Shown here piece after piece: positions 33,149 to 40,714 of a stretch of 45,212 nt of DNA. The stretch's first letter is position 1. Each line of letters begins with the position of its first letter. The stretch covers positions 1-45,212 of the forward strand of contig JAJFLE010000028.1 of assembly GCA_021772835.1 (NCBI GenBank). The letters run 5' to 3'. This DNA comes from Mariprofundus sp. GTDB taxonomy: Bacteria > Pseudomonadota > Zetaproteobacteria > Mariprofundales > Mariprofundaceae. The position numbers were made by a program, and so were the translations under genes. The notes under the pieces are model-generated. The model worked only from the letters and a program-made list of their open reading frames with translations, did not search any database and was not told where the DNA came from.

Positions 33149-34117
33149 ATGAATCGAAAAGCATGGCTGGAAAAAGCTGGCGAAGTCCTGAATATTGAAA
33201 TTGATGCATTGAAAGATCAGCGCGATGCGTTAAGTGAAGACTTTGCCGATGCCATTGAAACCATACTCGCTGTGAAAGGGCGCCTGGTTGTCGTTGGCAT
33301 GGGTAAATCCGGCATCATTGCCAAAAAGATCGCTGCCACCTTTGCCTCCACCGGCACTCCGGCATTTTTTGTGCATGCAGCCGAAGCACAGCATGGTGAC
33401 CTGGGTATGATTACCGGCTCTGATGCCGTGCTTGCCCTCTCCCACAGTGGCGAAACCGCAGAGGTCTGTGGACTGCTGCCCGAGATCAAACGACGCGGCG
33501 CCAAAGTGATCGCTATTACCGGAAATAAAACATCTACACTGGCCCAGTTTGCCGATACTGTATTACACATCCCGGTCACCAAAGAAGCCTGCCCACTCAA
33601 TCTTGCCCCGACAGCTTCGACAACGGCAACACTGGCACTCGGTGATGCACTTGCAGTGGTCATCCTGAACCATCGCGGATTCAAGGAAGAAGATTTCGCC
33701 CGCGTGCATCCGGCCGGTAGTCTTGGTCGCAAACTGTTACGTGTGGCCGATGTCATGCATAAGGGCAAAGACCTGCCTCTGGTTGATCATCTGGCGAGCC
33801 TGCGCGATGCCATTATGGAGATGAGCTCACATCGCCTTGGTATTACCGGTGTTACTGATGAACACGGAAACCTTATTGGCTGTTTAAGCGATGGAGATTT
33901 GCGACGTATCCTTGAGTCAGGACACATGGATCTCGATGCACCTGTTCAGACACTCATGCATCGTGATCCAATGAACATCAGTGCCGGAAAACTTGCCAGC
34001 GAAGCCTTGCTGATCATGGAAGAGCAAAAAATCATGGTGCTGTTCGTATTTGATGAAGGGCAACAGCTGCTCGGCGTTGTGCACATGCATGACATTCTCC
34101 AGGGAGGTCTGGGATGA
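33149..34117 (+). CDS. kdsD: Arabinose-5-phosphate isomerase KdsD
   Basis: 322 residues. It makes arabinose-5-phosphate from ribulose-5-phosphate, the first step of Kdo synthesis for lipopolysaccharide. The N-terminal SIS domain (VVGMGKSGIIAKKIAATFAS, ALSHSGETAEV, and the active-site HPAGSLGRKLL) is followed by two CBS motifs (about 205-320; LGITGVTDEHGNLIGCLSDG, MVLFVFDEGQQLLGVVHMHD). The gene order kdsD-kdsC-lptC-lptA-lptB is as in many proteobacteria. Its stop overlaps the kdsC start as ATGA. Confidence 0.96.
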   Translation: MNRKAWLEKAGEVLNIEIDALKDQRDALSEDFADAIETILAVKGRLVVVGMGKSGIIAKKIAATFASTGTPAFFVHAAEAQHGDLGMITGSDAVLALSHSGETAEVCGLLPEIKRRGAKVIAITGNKTSTLAQFADTVLHIPVTKEACPLNLAPTASTTATLALGDALAVVILNHRGFKEEDFARVHPAGSLGRKLLRVADVMHKGKDLPLVDHLASLRDAIMEMSSHRLGITGVTDEHGNLIGCLSDGDLRRILESGHMDLDAPVQTLMHRDPMNISAGKLASEALLIMEEQKIMVLFVFDEGQQLLGVVHMHDILQGGLG

Positions 34118-34683
34118 GTCAGAAAACCGGGTTTGACTTCCCTTTTGATAAAGCGCGTCACATCAAGATGCTTATTCTCGATGTCGATGGTGTGATGACC
34201 GACGGTTCTATTATCATGGATAAAAACGGTGATGAGTTAAAGGCATTCAATGTACGTGATGGCCATGGCATCAAACTGCTGCAGCGCATGGGCATCAAGA
34301 TTGCGATTATTACCGGCCGCACCTCACCCGTTGTCGAAGCAAGAGCAAATGATCTTGGTATCGATTTCGTCACACAGAAAAGCCTGAATAAAGATGAAGC
34401 GCTGGCTGCCCTGGAAGTGAAATCTGGCATCACTGCAGAACACTGCGCCATGATGGGTGATGACATTATTGACCTGCCGCCCATGTACCGCTGTGGATTA
34501 TCTCTGGCACCGGCAGATGCATGTCTGGCCGTACTGAACCATGTCGACTGGGTTTCCGGTCATCCGGGCGGCCGCGGTGCTATCCGGCAGGCTGCTGAAG
34601 CTATCATTCTTGCACAGGGTAGCTGGAACGACGTTATGGGGCGTTATCGGGTCACACCTGCTGACAGCGGCTGGAGCACATAA
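34114..34683 (+). CDS. kdsC: 3-deoxy-D-manno-octulosonate 8-phosphate phosphatase KdsC
   Basis: 189 residues, a C0-type HAD phosphatase without cap, acting as a tetramer. It removes phosphate from Kdo-8-phosphate. The HAD motif I has Asp23 and Asp25 (LILDVDGVMTDG), motif II Thr in IAIITGRTSP, and motif IV in CAMMGDDIIDLPPM. The final glycine-rich region HPGGRGAIRQAAEAI is conserved in KdsC. Starts in overlap with kdsD; lptC begins eight bases after its stop. Confidence 0.96.
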   Translation: MSQKTGFDFPFDKARHIKMLILDVDGVMTDGSIIMDKNGDELKAFNVRDGHGIKLLQRMGIKIAIITGRTSPVVEARANDLGIDFVTQKSLNKDEALAALEVKSGITAEHCAMMGDDIIDLPPMYRCGLSLAPADACLAVLNHVDWVSGHPGGRGAIRQAAEAIILAQGSWNDVMGRYRVTPADSGWST

Positions 34684-34691
34684 CTCACACA

Positions 34692-35270
34692 ATGCGCAAC
34701 TCTTTCTGGCCATGGCTGAAATGGGCAAGCCTTTTGATTTCTGTTGGCAGCATTGTTGCCGCTATCGCAATGATGTGGTTGCAAGCTCCCCAAGAGATGG
34801 CTGTTGAAAGCGAGCATACTGAAAAACCACAAACCAGGGTTGAAAGCCCGGTCATCGTCGAGCGCAAAGATGGTGAAATCATTTGGCAGCTAAAAGCCAA
34901 TGAGGCTAAGCAGCAGCTGGATGGACAGTTAAAACTGATCTTCCCTACCCTGATCCTGTTTACCCAATCTGGAGATAAGGTCACCATTAACGGCCAGCAA
35001 GCATGGTTTAACCCTATCAGTCGCGATGTTCGCTTCCAGGATCAGGTTACGGTCTTGCATGAAACATGGCTGCTGACCAGCGAACTGATTATTTATACCA
35101 GTGCAACAGATGTGCTGCATGTGCCTGAAAAATTCAGCATTAAAGGTAAAACAGTGTCCGCCAGGGGTAAAAATATGCGCTTGTATCGAGGTCGTGAAGA
35201 GATCACCGTAGATGATGGTATCTGGATACAGGATTCAAGCAGCCCTGAGTGGCAAGGAGCGACACAGTGA
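34692..35270 (+). CDS. lptC: LPS export system protein LptC
   Basis: 192 residues. A single N-terminal membrane segment (about 11-29, WASLLISVGSIVAAIAMMWL) and a periplasmic beta-jellyroll domain (DGEIIWQLKANEAKQQLDGQ, TINGQQAWFNPISRDVRF, VTVLHETWLLTSELIIYTSA) fit LptC. It links the LptBFG transporter to the LptA bridge. The sequence of LptC proteins is poorly conserved, so the call leans on location between kdsC and lptA as well. Its stop overlaps the GTG of lptA. Confidence 0.9.
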   Translation: MRNSFWPWLKWASLLISVGSIVAAIAMMWLQAPQEMAVESEHTEKPQTRVESPVIVERKDGEIIWQLKANEAKQQLDGQLKLIFPTLILFTQSGDKVTINGQQAWFNPISRDVRFQDQVTVLHETWLLTSELIIYTSATDVLHVPEKFSIKGKTVSARGKNMRLYRGREEITVDDGIWIQDSSSPEWQGATQ

Positions 35271-35749
35271 TTAAAATCATGGTAATATTGTTACTGGCGC
35301 TTGCCTCCAGCTCAGCCTGGGCCGAATCCGGAGCCGTCGAAATAGAGTCGGGGAAAATGATTTTTTTCCACAAAACCAGTCAGGCAGAATTCAACCAGAA
35401 TGTAGTGCTCAAACGTGATGATTTTCAGCTCCGGTGCGATAAACTCATTGCCTATTACAAGAACAACAAACTCGATCATGCCGAGGCATTCGGCCACATC
35501 AAGATCAAACAAGGCACGGTCACGGGTACTTCGAACAAAGCAGTATTGAATCAGACTGAGGGAAAACTCACCTTAATTGGCAATGCAATCATGCAACAGC
35601 AAGGCAGTCGGGTTCAGGGGGAAACCATCACCCACTACATCAACCAGGAAAAAACTATTGTACAACCAAAAGCAGGAGGTCGAACCCGCATGGTGATTGA
35701 GTCAGACAGTAGTGAACCTGGCCTTGGAACAGTCGGAGATAAAAAATGA
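35267..35749 (+). CDS. lptA: LPS transport periplasmic protein LptA
   Basis: 160 residues from the GTG at 35267, which has AAGGAGC upstream and overlaps the lptC stop as GTGA; a GTG at 35249 is less likely. A signal peptide ends near SSAWA. The mature OstA-like domain (VEIESGKMIFFHKTSQAEFN, NVVLKRDDFQLRCDKLIAYY, GHIKIKQGTVTGTSNKAVLN, GNAIMQQQGSRVQGETITHY) forms the bridge that carries lipopolysaccharide across the periplasm. Its stop overlaps the lptB start. Confidence 0.92.
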   Translation: MIKIMVILLLALASSSAWAESGAVEIESGKMIFFHKTSQAEFNQNVVLKRDDFQLRCDKLIAYYKNNKLDHAEAFGHIKIKQGTVTGTSNKAVLNQTEGKLTLIGNAIMQQQGSRVQGETITHYINQEKTIVQPKAGGRTRMVIESDSSEPGLGTVGDKK

Positions 35750-36477
35750 GCAGTGTCCATCACCTGTCTGCCAGAGGTTTGTGCAAAGCCTACCGCAGCA
35801 ACCAGGTCGTCTCCGGTGTTGAACTGGATGTCTTTTCCGGTGAGTGCATTGGTCTTCTCGGTCCCAACGGGGCCGGTAAAACCACCAGTTTTTATATGGT
35901 TTGTGGATTGATTCAATCGGATGGCGGCACTGTTTCACTCAATGAAAATGACATTACAGCTCTACCCATGCACCTGCGTGCACGCGCAGGCATTGGTTAT
36001 CTTCCTCAGGAAGCCAGTATCTTTCGCAAACTTACCGTACGGGAAAACCTGCTGGCCATATTTGAAACATTGGAGATACCGGAGATTCAGATTGAGGAAG
36101 AGCTTGAAGCACTGCTCATTGATCTCGGCATTGAGGGTGTGCAACACCAGAAAGCTTATACCTTGTCAGGAGGCCAGCGCAGACGTACAGAAATTGCCCG
36201 CGCGCTGGTAACCAAGCCGCGATTTCTACTGCTTGATGAACCGTTTGCCGGTGTGGACCCCATCGCCGTGGAAGATATCCAGAGCATCATTGCAGAGCTG
36301 AAAAGCAAGGGTATAGGCATTCTTATCACCGACCACAATGTGCGCGACACACTGTCCATCTGTGACCGGGCATATTTGATGAGCGCCGGTAACATTATTG
36401 TACAGGGTACGGCAGATGAAATTATCGCTCATCCTGAAGCCCGCCGTCTCTATCTCGGAGAAAGCTTTTCGATGTAA
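35746..36477 (+). CDS. lptB: LPS export ABC transporter ATP-binding protein LptB
   Basis: 243 residues, cytoplasmic ATPase of the LptBFG extractor. Walker A GPNGAGKTT, Q-loop GYLPQEASIF, signature LSGGQRRR, Walker B FLLLDEPFAGVDP and the switch His in ITDHNVRDTL are all present. The starting ATG overlaps lptA's TGA. In E. coli rpoN follows lptB; here ubiX follows after about 117 bases in which I see no other gene. Confidence 0.97.
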   Translation: MSSVHHLSARGLCKAYRSNQVVSGVELDVFSGECIGLLGPNGAGKTTSFYMVCGLIQSDGGTVSLNENDITALPMHLRARAGIGYLPQEASIFRKLTVRENLLAIFETLEIPEIQIEEELEALLIDLGIEGVQHQKAYTLSGGQRRRTEIARALVTKPRFLLLDEPFAGVDPIAVEDIQSIIAELKSKGIGILITDHNVRDTLSICDRAYLMSAGNIIVQGTADEIIAHPEARRLYLGESFSM

Positions 36478-36594
36478 GCTGTTCTGCATGGCTGATTGTG
36501 ATGGCATATACAGAAATCACATCAATAAAGCTGAAAACTTGCAGACCGGCAGGCTGTTCAGCATGATTATGACCGTATTGTAAGGCAGGAGTAG

Positions 36595-37224
36595 ATGAAA
36601 CCAGTGTTGCACATCGATAGCGAAAACAGATCTATCATTACTGCCATGACAGGCGCATCCGGAGCTGCCTATGGCTTAAGGCTGATTCAGCGTCTGGCCG
36701 AGGCAGGCGTTGAGCAACACCTGTTGCTCTCCAAAGCCGCAAGAGTTGTACTCAAACAGGAAGCAGATATTGACCTGCCTGAACAGACTGAGCTGGCAAC
36801 ATCCGTACTGGCACAACATCTGAATGTATCAAGCCAGCATTTACACAACTATGCACTGGAAGACTGGTTTTCACCCACTGCATCCGGCTCTGCGGGCATC
36901 AAACAGATGGTCATTATCCCCTGTTCGATGGGTACCATGGCGCGTATTGCAGGTGGCATGTCAGATAACCTGATTGAGCGCGCTGCCGATGTGATTCTGA
37001 AAGAAAAACGACAGTTGATTATTGTTCCTCGCGAAACGCCTTTATCATCGATTCATCTGGAAAACATGCTTAAGCTCTCGCATATGGGCACCCATATTAT
37101 TCCTGCTATGCCGGGCTTTTATCATAAACCGGAAACCATAGATGAGATTATTGATTTCATTGTAAACCGTGTACTCGACCATTTGAACCTGTGCAATCCG
37201 GAGGCGAAAAAATGGGGTGTATGA
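36595..37224 (+). CDS. ubiX: Flavin prenyltransferase UbiX
   Basis: 209 residues. It makes prenylated FMN, the cofactor of the UbiD decarboxylase in ubiquinone synthesis. The flavoprotein motif MTGASGAAYGLRLIQRL is near the start, with IIPCSMGTMARIAGGMSDNL, ADVILKEKRQLIIVPRETPL and HLENMLKLSHMGTHIIPAMP following. It carries an extra N-terminal stretch of about 13 residues. GGCAGGAG precedes the ATG. The downstream lipoprotein gene overlaps its end. Confidence 0.93.
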   Translation: MKPVLHIDSENRSIITAMTGASGAAYGLRLIQRLAEAGVEQHLLLSKAARVVLKQEADIDLPEQTELATSVLAQHLNVSSQHLHNYALEDWFSPTASGSAGIKQMVIIPCSMGTMARIAGGMSDNLIERAADVILKEKRQLIIVPRETPLSSIHLENMLKLSHMGTHIIPAMPGFYHKPETIDEIIDFIVNRVLDHLNLCNPEAKKWGV

Positions 37225-37862
37225 AGTACATTCGTTCATCATTTATTATCATGCTGCTACCGCTTATGCTTTCCGGCTGTTTTGCGCTAACGGCAGTTTC
37301 AGCAATCCCGGGTGCGCTTTTTGAAGCTGTAGGTTTCCAGTTTGTCGGTAAAGAAAAAAGTTTCCCTGCCAGCATGAAAAAGACCTTGGCTGCCATCCAT
37401 CATTCATTAAAAACCATGGAACTGGATATCGATGTGCTGGAAATCCAGGAGGATGGTGGTTACGGCATTGGCTTTGGCAATCAGCGTCTGGACGGTGAAA
37501 TCACTCTAAGGAGACAGACACTTCAGCTTACCACTGTTTACGTCAAAGTTCGCAGCTCAACGCGTGAAGAGTCTGTTGAAAATGCGATCACTGAAATGAT
37601 CGAAATTTCACTGAAAAAACTGCCAAAACATGCGAGCTTCAGCAGTAAAAAATATAACAATCTAAGAGCCAAGGCTAGCGTTAACTCCAAACGTGTAGGC
37701 TGGTTCAAACCCGGCGCCAGCCTGGAAGTAAGTAAAATTGGCTCTCAAGGTTGGTTAATGATTAAATTACCCTCAGGTAATACGGCCTACCTGAAAGGTG
37801 ATATCGTCAATGAAGACGATATGAACAAACGCAAGTCGATATTAAGTAAAGCGGAGAAATAA
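37212..37862 (+). CDS. Lipoprotein with DUF3568-like region and C-terminal SH3-like domain
   Basis: 216 residues from the ATG at 37212, with CGGAGGC seven bases upstream; the ATG at 37221 that overlaps the ubiX stop is an alternative. The lipobox LSGC follows a hydrophobic signal (MKYIRSSFIIMLLPLMLSGC), so a lipid anchor and periplasmic location are expected. Residues about 45-135 (MKKTLAAIHHSLKTMELDID and later ISLKKLPK) resemble DUF3568 proteins. A C-terminal bacterial SH3-like fold follows (NNLRAKASVNSKRVGWFKPG, SQGWLMIKLPSGNTAYLKGD). Function unknown; cell-wall binding is a guess from the SH3 part. It is in one run with ubiX and ubiK. Confidence 0.8.
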   Translation: MGCMKYIRSSFIIMLLPLMLSGCFALTAVSAIPGALFEAVGFQFVGKEKSFPASMKKTLAAIHHSLKTMELDIDVLEIQEDGGYGIGFGNQRLDGEITLRRQTLQLTTVYVKVRSSTREESVENAITEMIEISLKKLPKHASFSSKKYNNLRAKASVNSKRVGWFKPGASLEVSKIGSQGWLMIKLPSGNTAYLKGDIVNEDDMNKRKSILSKAEK

Positions 37863-37863
37863 G

Positions 37864-38124
37864 ATGAGTAACAACAATCAGCAGGCACTGGACGATATTG
37901 CAGAAAAAATTGCTGGCGGGCTTCGTTTACTTGGCGGCTTGAAACAGGGTGCAGAAACACAGGTCAAAAGCATCGTTGAAGGTGCGCTTGATCAATTTGA
38001 TGTGGTAACTCATGAGCGCATGCAGGTTCAGGAGGCCATGCTTGGTAAAGCTCGTCAGGAGCTAGCCTCTCTGGAAGGCCGTGTCACCGAACTGGAAGCG
38101 AAACTCAAGCAACTTAACCACTAA
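37864..38124 (+). CDS. ubiK: Ubiquinone biosynthesis accessory factor UbiK
   Basis: 86 residues. A BMFP-domain protein (YqiC) with an amphipathic N-terminal half (DIAEKIAGGLRLLGGLKQGA) and a C-terminal coiled coil (about 45-85, HERMQVQEAMLGKARQELAS LEGRVTELEAKLKQL split by the limit). It helps assemble the UbiJ-containing complex for aerobic ubiquinone synthesis. In most proteobacteria ubiK lies next to comM (yifB), as here. Starts two bases after the lipoprotein's stop. Confidence 0.92.
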   Translation: MSNNNQQALDDIAEKIAGGLRLLGGLKQGAETQVKSIVEGALDQFDVVTHERMQVQEAMLGKARQELASLEGRVTELEAKLKQLNH

Positions 38125-38144
38125 AACCGTATTTACCCGAAACG

Positions 38145-38192
38145 CACGAAGACAAACGTCCTTTACTTCGTAACTTTCGTGGTCATTTTTTT
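38145..38192 (+). terminator. Probable terminator after ubiK
   Basis: CACGAA at 38145-38150 can pair with TTCGTG at 38177-38182, or ACGAAG with CTTCGT inside the loop, and a run of T follows at 38186-38192. It is 20 bases beyond the ubiK stop. Confidence 0.5.
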
Positions 38193-38236
38193 GCAGGCAG
38201 GATGAAAACCCTGCCGTTTCCATCTACAATCAGAAT

Positions 38237-39220
38237 ATGCTTGCCCGTCTTTCCAGCGCCTCGCTGCGAGGCCTTGATGCCGAATCTGTCGATGTAGAGG
38301 TCGACCTTTCGCGAGGTATCCCATGTTGGTCTCTGGTTGGTCTCCCCGAAGGAGCAGTACGTGAGGCCCGTGACAGAGTTCGTTCCGCCGTAATGAATTC
38401 CGGATTTGAGTTTCCTCTGCGCCGGATCACCGTCAACCTCTCCCCTGCCGATATCCGTAAAGACGGCTCCTATTTCGACCTCCCAATTGCCATAGGATTG
38501 CTCATGGCATCAGGGCAGTTGCAGGCCAACTCATCACTGAATCTGTCCAATGCAGAACATGCATCTGAAACCGATAAACAGCTTCCTTTCATGATTGGCG
38601 AACTGGCACTGGATGGCCGCATTAATCCTGTGAATGGTGTACTGCCACTGGTTCTTTTTGCCCGTACGCAGGGGTTTCATTCAGTCATTCTGCCCAAGGA
38701 CAATATCAGCGAAGTCAGCGCCATTGATGACATGCGGTTTTACCCTGCTGCCAACCTGCTCAGCGTTGCAGAGCATTTGATAGGCCGCACAATCATTCAA
38801 CAAGCAAGCTTTGAAGTTGATGCTGAACTACCCGGCGAGAATATACCGGACATGTCCGATGTTCGTGGCCAGCAACAAGCACGCAGGGCATTGGAAATCG
38901 CAGCGGCTGGCGGTCACCACCTGCTACTCAACGGCAGCCCCGGCGTCGGCAAAAGCATGCTGGCCAAACGCCTGCCGGGGATATTACCACTGCTGACTAC
39001 GGAACAGGCGCTGGAAGTAACCCGTATCTACAGTGTTTCCGGTGACCATACACGCCCGGCCATGAGCAGACAGCCCCCGATCAGAACCCCACATCATACT
39101 GCTTCCGATGTTGCTATTATCGGAGGCGGCAGCAATCCAAGGCCGGGAGAAATATCCAAGGCCGATTTCGGCATTCTCTTTCTCGACGAGTTACCCGACA
39201 AGCATAAGTTTAACTTGTAG
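38237..39220 (+). pseudogene. comM: ComM/YifB AAA+ helicase, interrupted by the island
   Basis: The first 320 or so residues of ComM are intact: MLARLSSASLRGLDAESVDV, VGLPEGAVREARDRVRSAVM, NLSPADIRKDGSYFDLPIAI (subunit ChlI domain), and Walker A GSPGVGKSMLAK near residue 237. The ORF leaves the family at Walker B (ILFLDELP) and ends seven residues later (DKHKFNL, stop). The normal protein is about 500 residues; the rest of the AAA+ core and the C-terminal Mg-chelatase-like domain are missing. ComM drives branch migration in natural transformation. comM is a known insertion site for resistance islands in Acinetobacter. The junction is at about 39195-39200. A truncated product is unlikely to work. 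Confidence 0.9.
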
Positions 39221-39277
39221 ACACAGTGGCGTAAGTTTGTATTATATGGACATTGGAAATGTTTAAGGAATATCAAA

Positions 39278-40714
39278 ATGTCTATAAAAACCAAACCTAA
39301 TGCTCAAATTGTAGTGATCCCAGACTTCAGGCTTTTTGAACTTGGCTTTATTGAAAACATTGATGTAATAGACTACACCTTTTTAGATACCAACGACTTC
39401 CAGATCATTAACTTCCCAGTCATTCTTCAGTCAGATGGCACCCCTTGGGACATTGCTAACCTTTACATCCTCAAGAAGATTGAAACTGAATATATTGGTA
39501 GGATCAATATGAAGACCTACAGGGGTATAACAGATGACCTTCTCGACTACCTGCGATTCATGGAGGACAACAAACTTCATTACCTTTCTCTTCCCCAACA
39601 TGAACGTTTGCGAGTTACATATAGATACCGTGCATTTTTGAATTCATTATTTCGAAAAGGCAAAATCAAAGCGTCAACCGCCAAACAGAGAATGAATCGA
39701 GTGGTTAATTTCTATAGATCTATCATTGAATGGAAGTTGGTTGATTCCAAAGAACTTGTGAACCAGCCCTTTGAAGATATTGAGGGAACTATTCTAACAC
39801 TGGATAATAAAGGTTTTGGTAGAAAATTACGTACTCAGTCCCATAATCTGGCCATTAAAGCGGCCAAAAAAAACCATAACCCAGAATACATACTTGATGG
39901 TGGCGAACTACGTCCGCTGACGTTGGAAGAACAAACCAAAATTCTTATAGCTCTTCGCAATTCAAGAAATCGTGAGATGCAATTGATTTTCTATTTTGCA
40001 CTCTTCACTGGTGCTCGCATTCAGACCTGCTGTACATTGCGCATTAAAGACCTTGATAGAGAGTTGGATTCGGAGGGCTACCTTCGACTTAGAATTGGCT
40101 CGGGAACTGAAATTGACAGCAAAGCTGATAAACCCATAACTTTAAAGGTCCCTGGATGGTTAGTCAGTGACCTTAAGATTTACGCAGACAGCCCCAAAGC
40201 AATGCGCCATAGAAAGAGAAGTTACTATGGTGACACAAAAGAGAACTACCTATTTCTAACTAATCGTGGTCAGCCATATTACACTAGCAAACTAGAGATG
40301 GATGACTGGCAGCATAGCATGAGTAATAGCAAAGCGGTTGAGGGGAATAAATCTATTTCTTTTAGAGTTCATGATGGTGCTACGGTTCGAGTGTTTCTGA
40401 AAGGCCTTATTACCAAAATCCAAACGGAGAATCCTGACTTTACAAGTTTTAGATTTCATGACCTGCGTGCCACCTTTGGAATGAACTTGCTTGAAACCTT
40501 ATTGGCCAACCTTGGCGAAAATCAAAACTCACAAGCAGCGCTGATCGAAGTTAAAGAACGTATGGGGCACTCAAGTATCGAAACCACAGCTCTATATTTA
40601 GATTACCATGGCCACAACAATGAGCGAATCGCAGTCCAAGATGCATTTGAAAAAGAAGTTCTTCAATATGTTGTCAGCGATTCTTCTGAGCTAAATCAGC
40701 ACATCGATCAATGA
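39278..40714 (+). CDS. Tyrosine recombinase, first of the trio
   Basis: 478 residues. An N-terminal core-binding region at about 75-165 precedes the catalytic domain at about 215-450. All key residues are present: Arg247 (FTGARIQTCC), Lys282 or Lys285, His394 and Arg397 (FHDLRATFG), His431 (MGHSSIETT) and nucleophile Tyr440. So this is the member most like an ordinary phage integrase and probably cuts DNA. AAGGAA lies upstream of the ATG. Its stop overlaps the next start as ATGA. It corresponds in position to TnpA of Tn554-type elements and to the first gene of other recombinase trios. Confidence 0.9.
   Translation: MSIKTKPNAQIVVIPDFRLFELGFIENIDVIDYTFLDTNDFQIINFPVILQSDGTPWDIANLYILKKIETEYIGRINMKTYRGITDDLLDYLRFMEDNKLHYLSLPQHERLRVTYRYRAFLNSLFRKGKIKASTAKQRMNRVVNFYRSIIEWKLVDSKELVNQPFEDIEGTILTLDNKGFGRKLRTQSHNLAIKAAKKNHNPEYILDGGELRPLTLEEQTKILIALRNSRNREMQLIFYFALFTGARIQTCCTLRIKDLDRELDSEGYLRLRIGSGTEIDSKADKPITLKVPGWLVSDLKIYADSPKAMRHRKRSYYGDTKENYLFLTNRGQPYYTSKLEMDDWQHSMSNSKAVEGNKSISFRVHDGATVRVFLKGLITKIQTENPDFTSFRFHDLRATFGMNLLETLLANLGENQNSQAALIEVKERMGHSSIETTALYLDYHGHNNERIAVQDAFEKEVLQYVVSDSSELNQHIDQ

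Noticed and set aside
33217..33768. 183-codon minus-strand frame within kdsD
   Set aside because: Antisense to conserved SIS-domain codons, no start signals.
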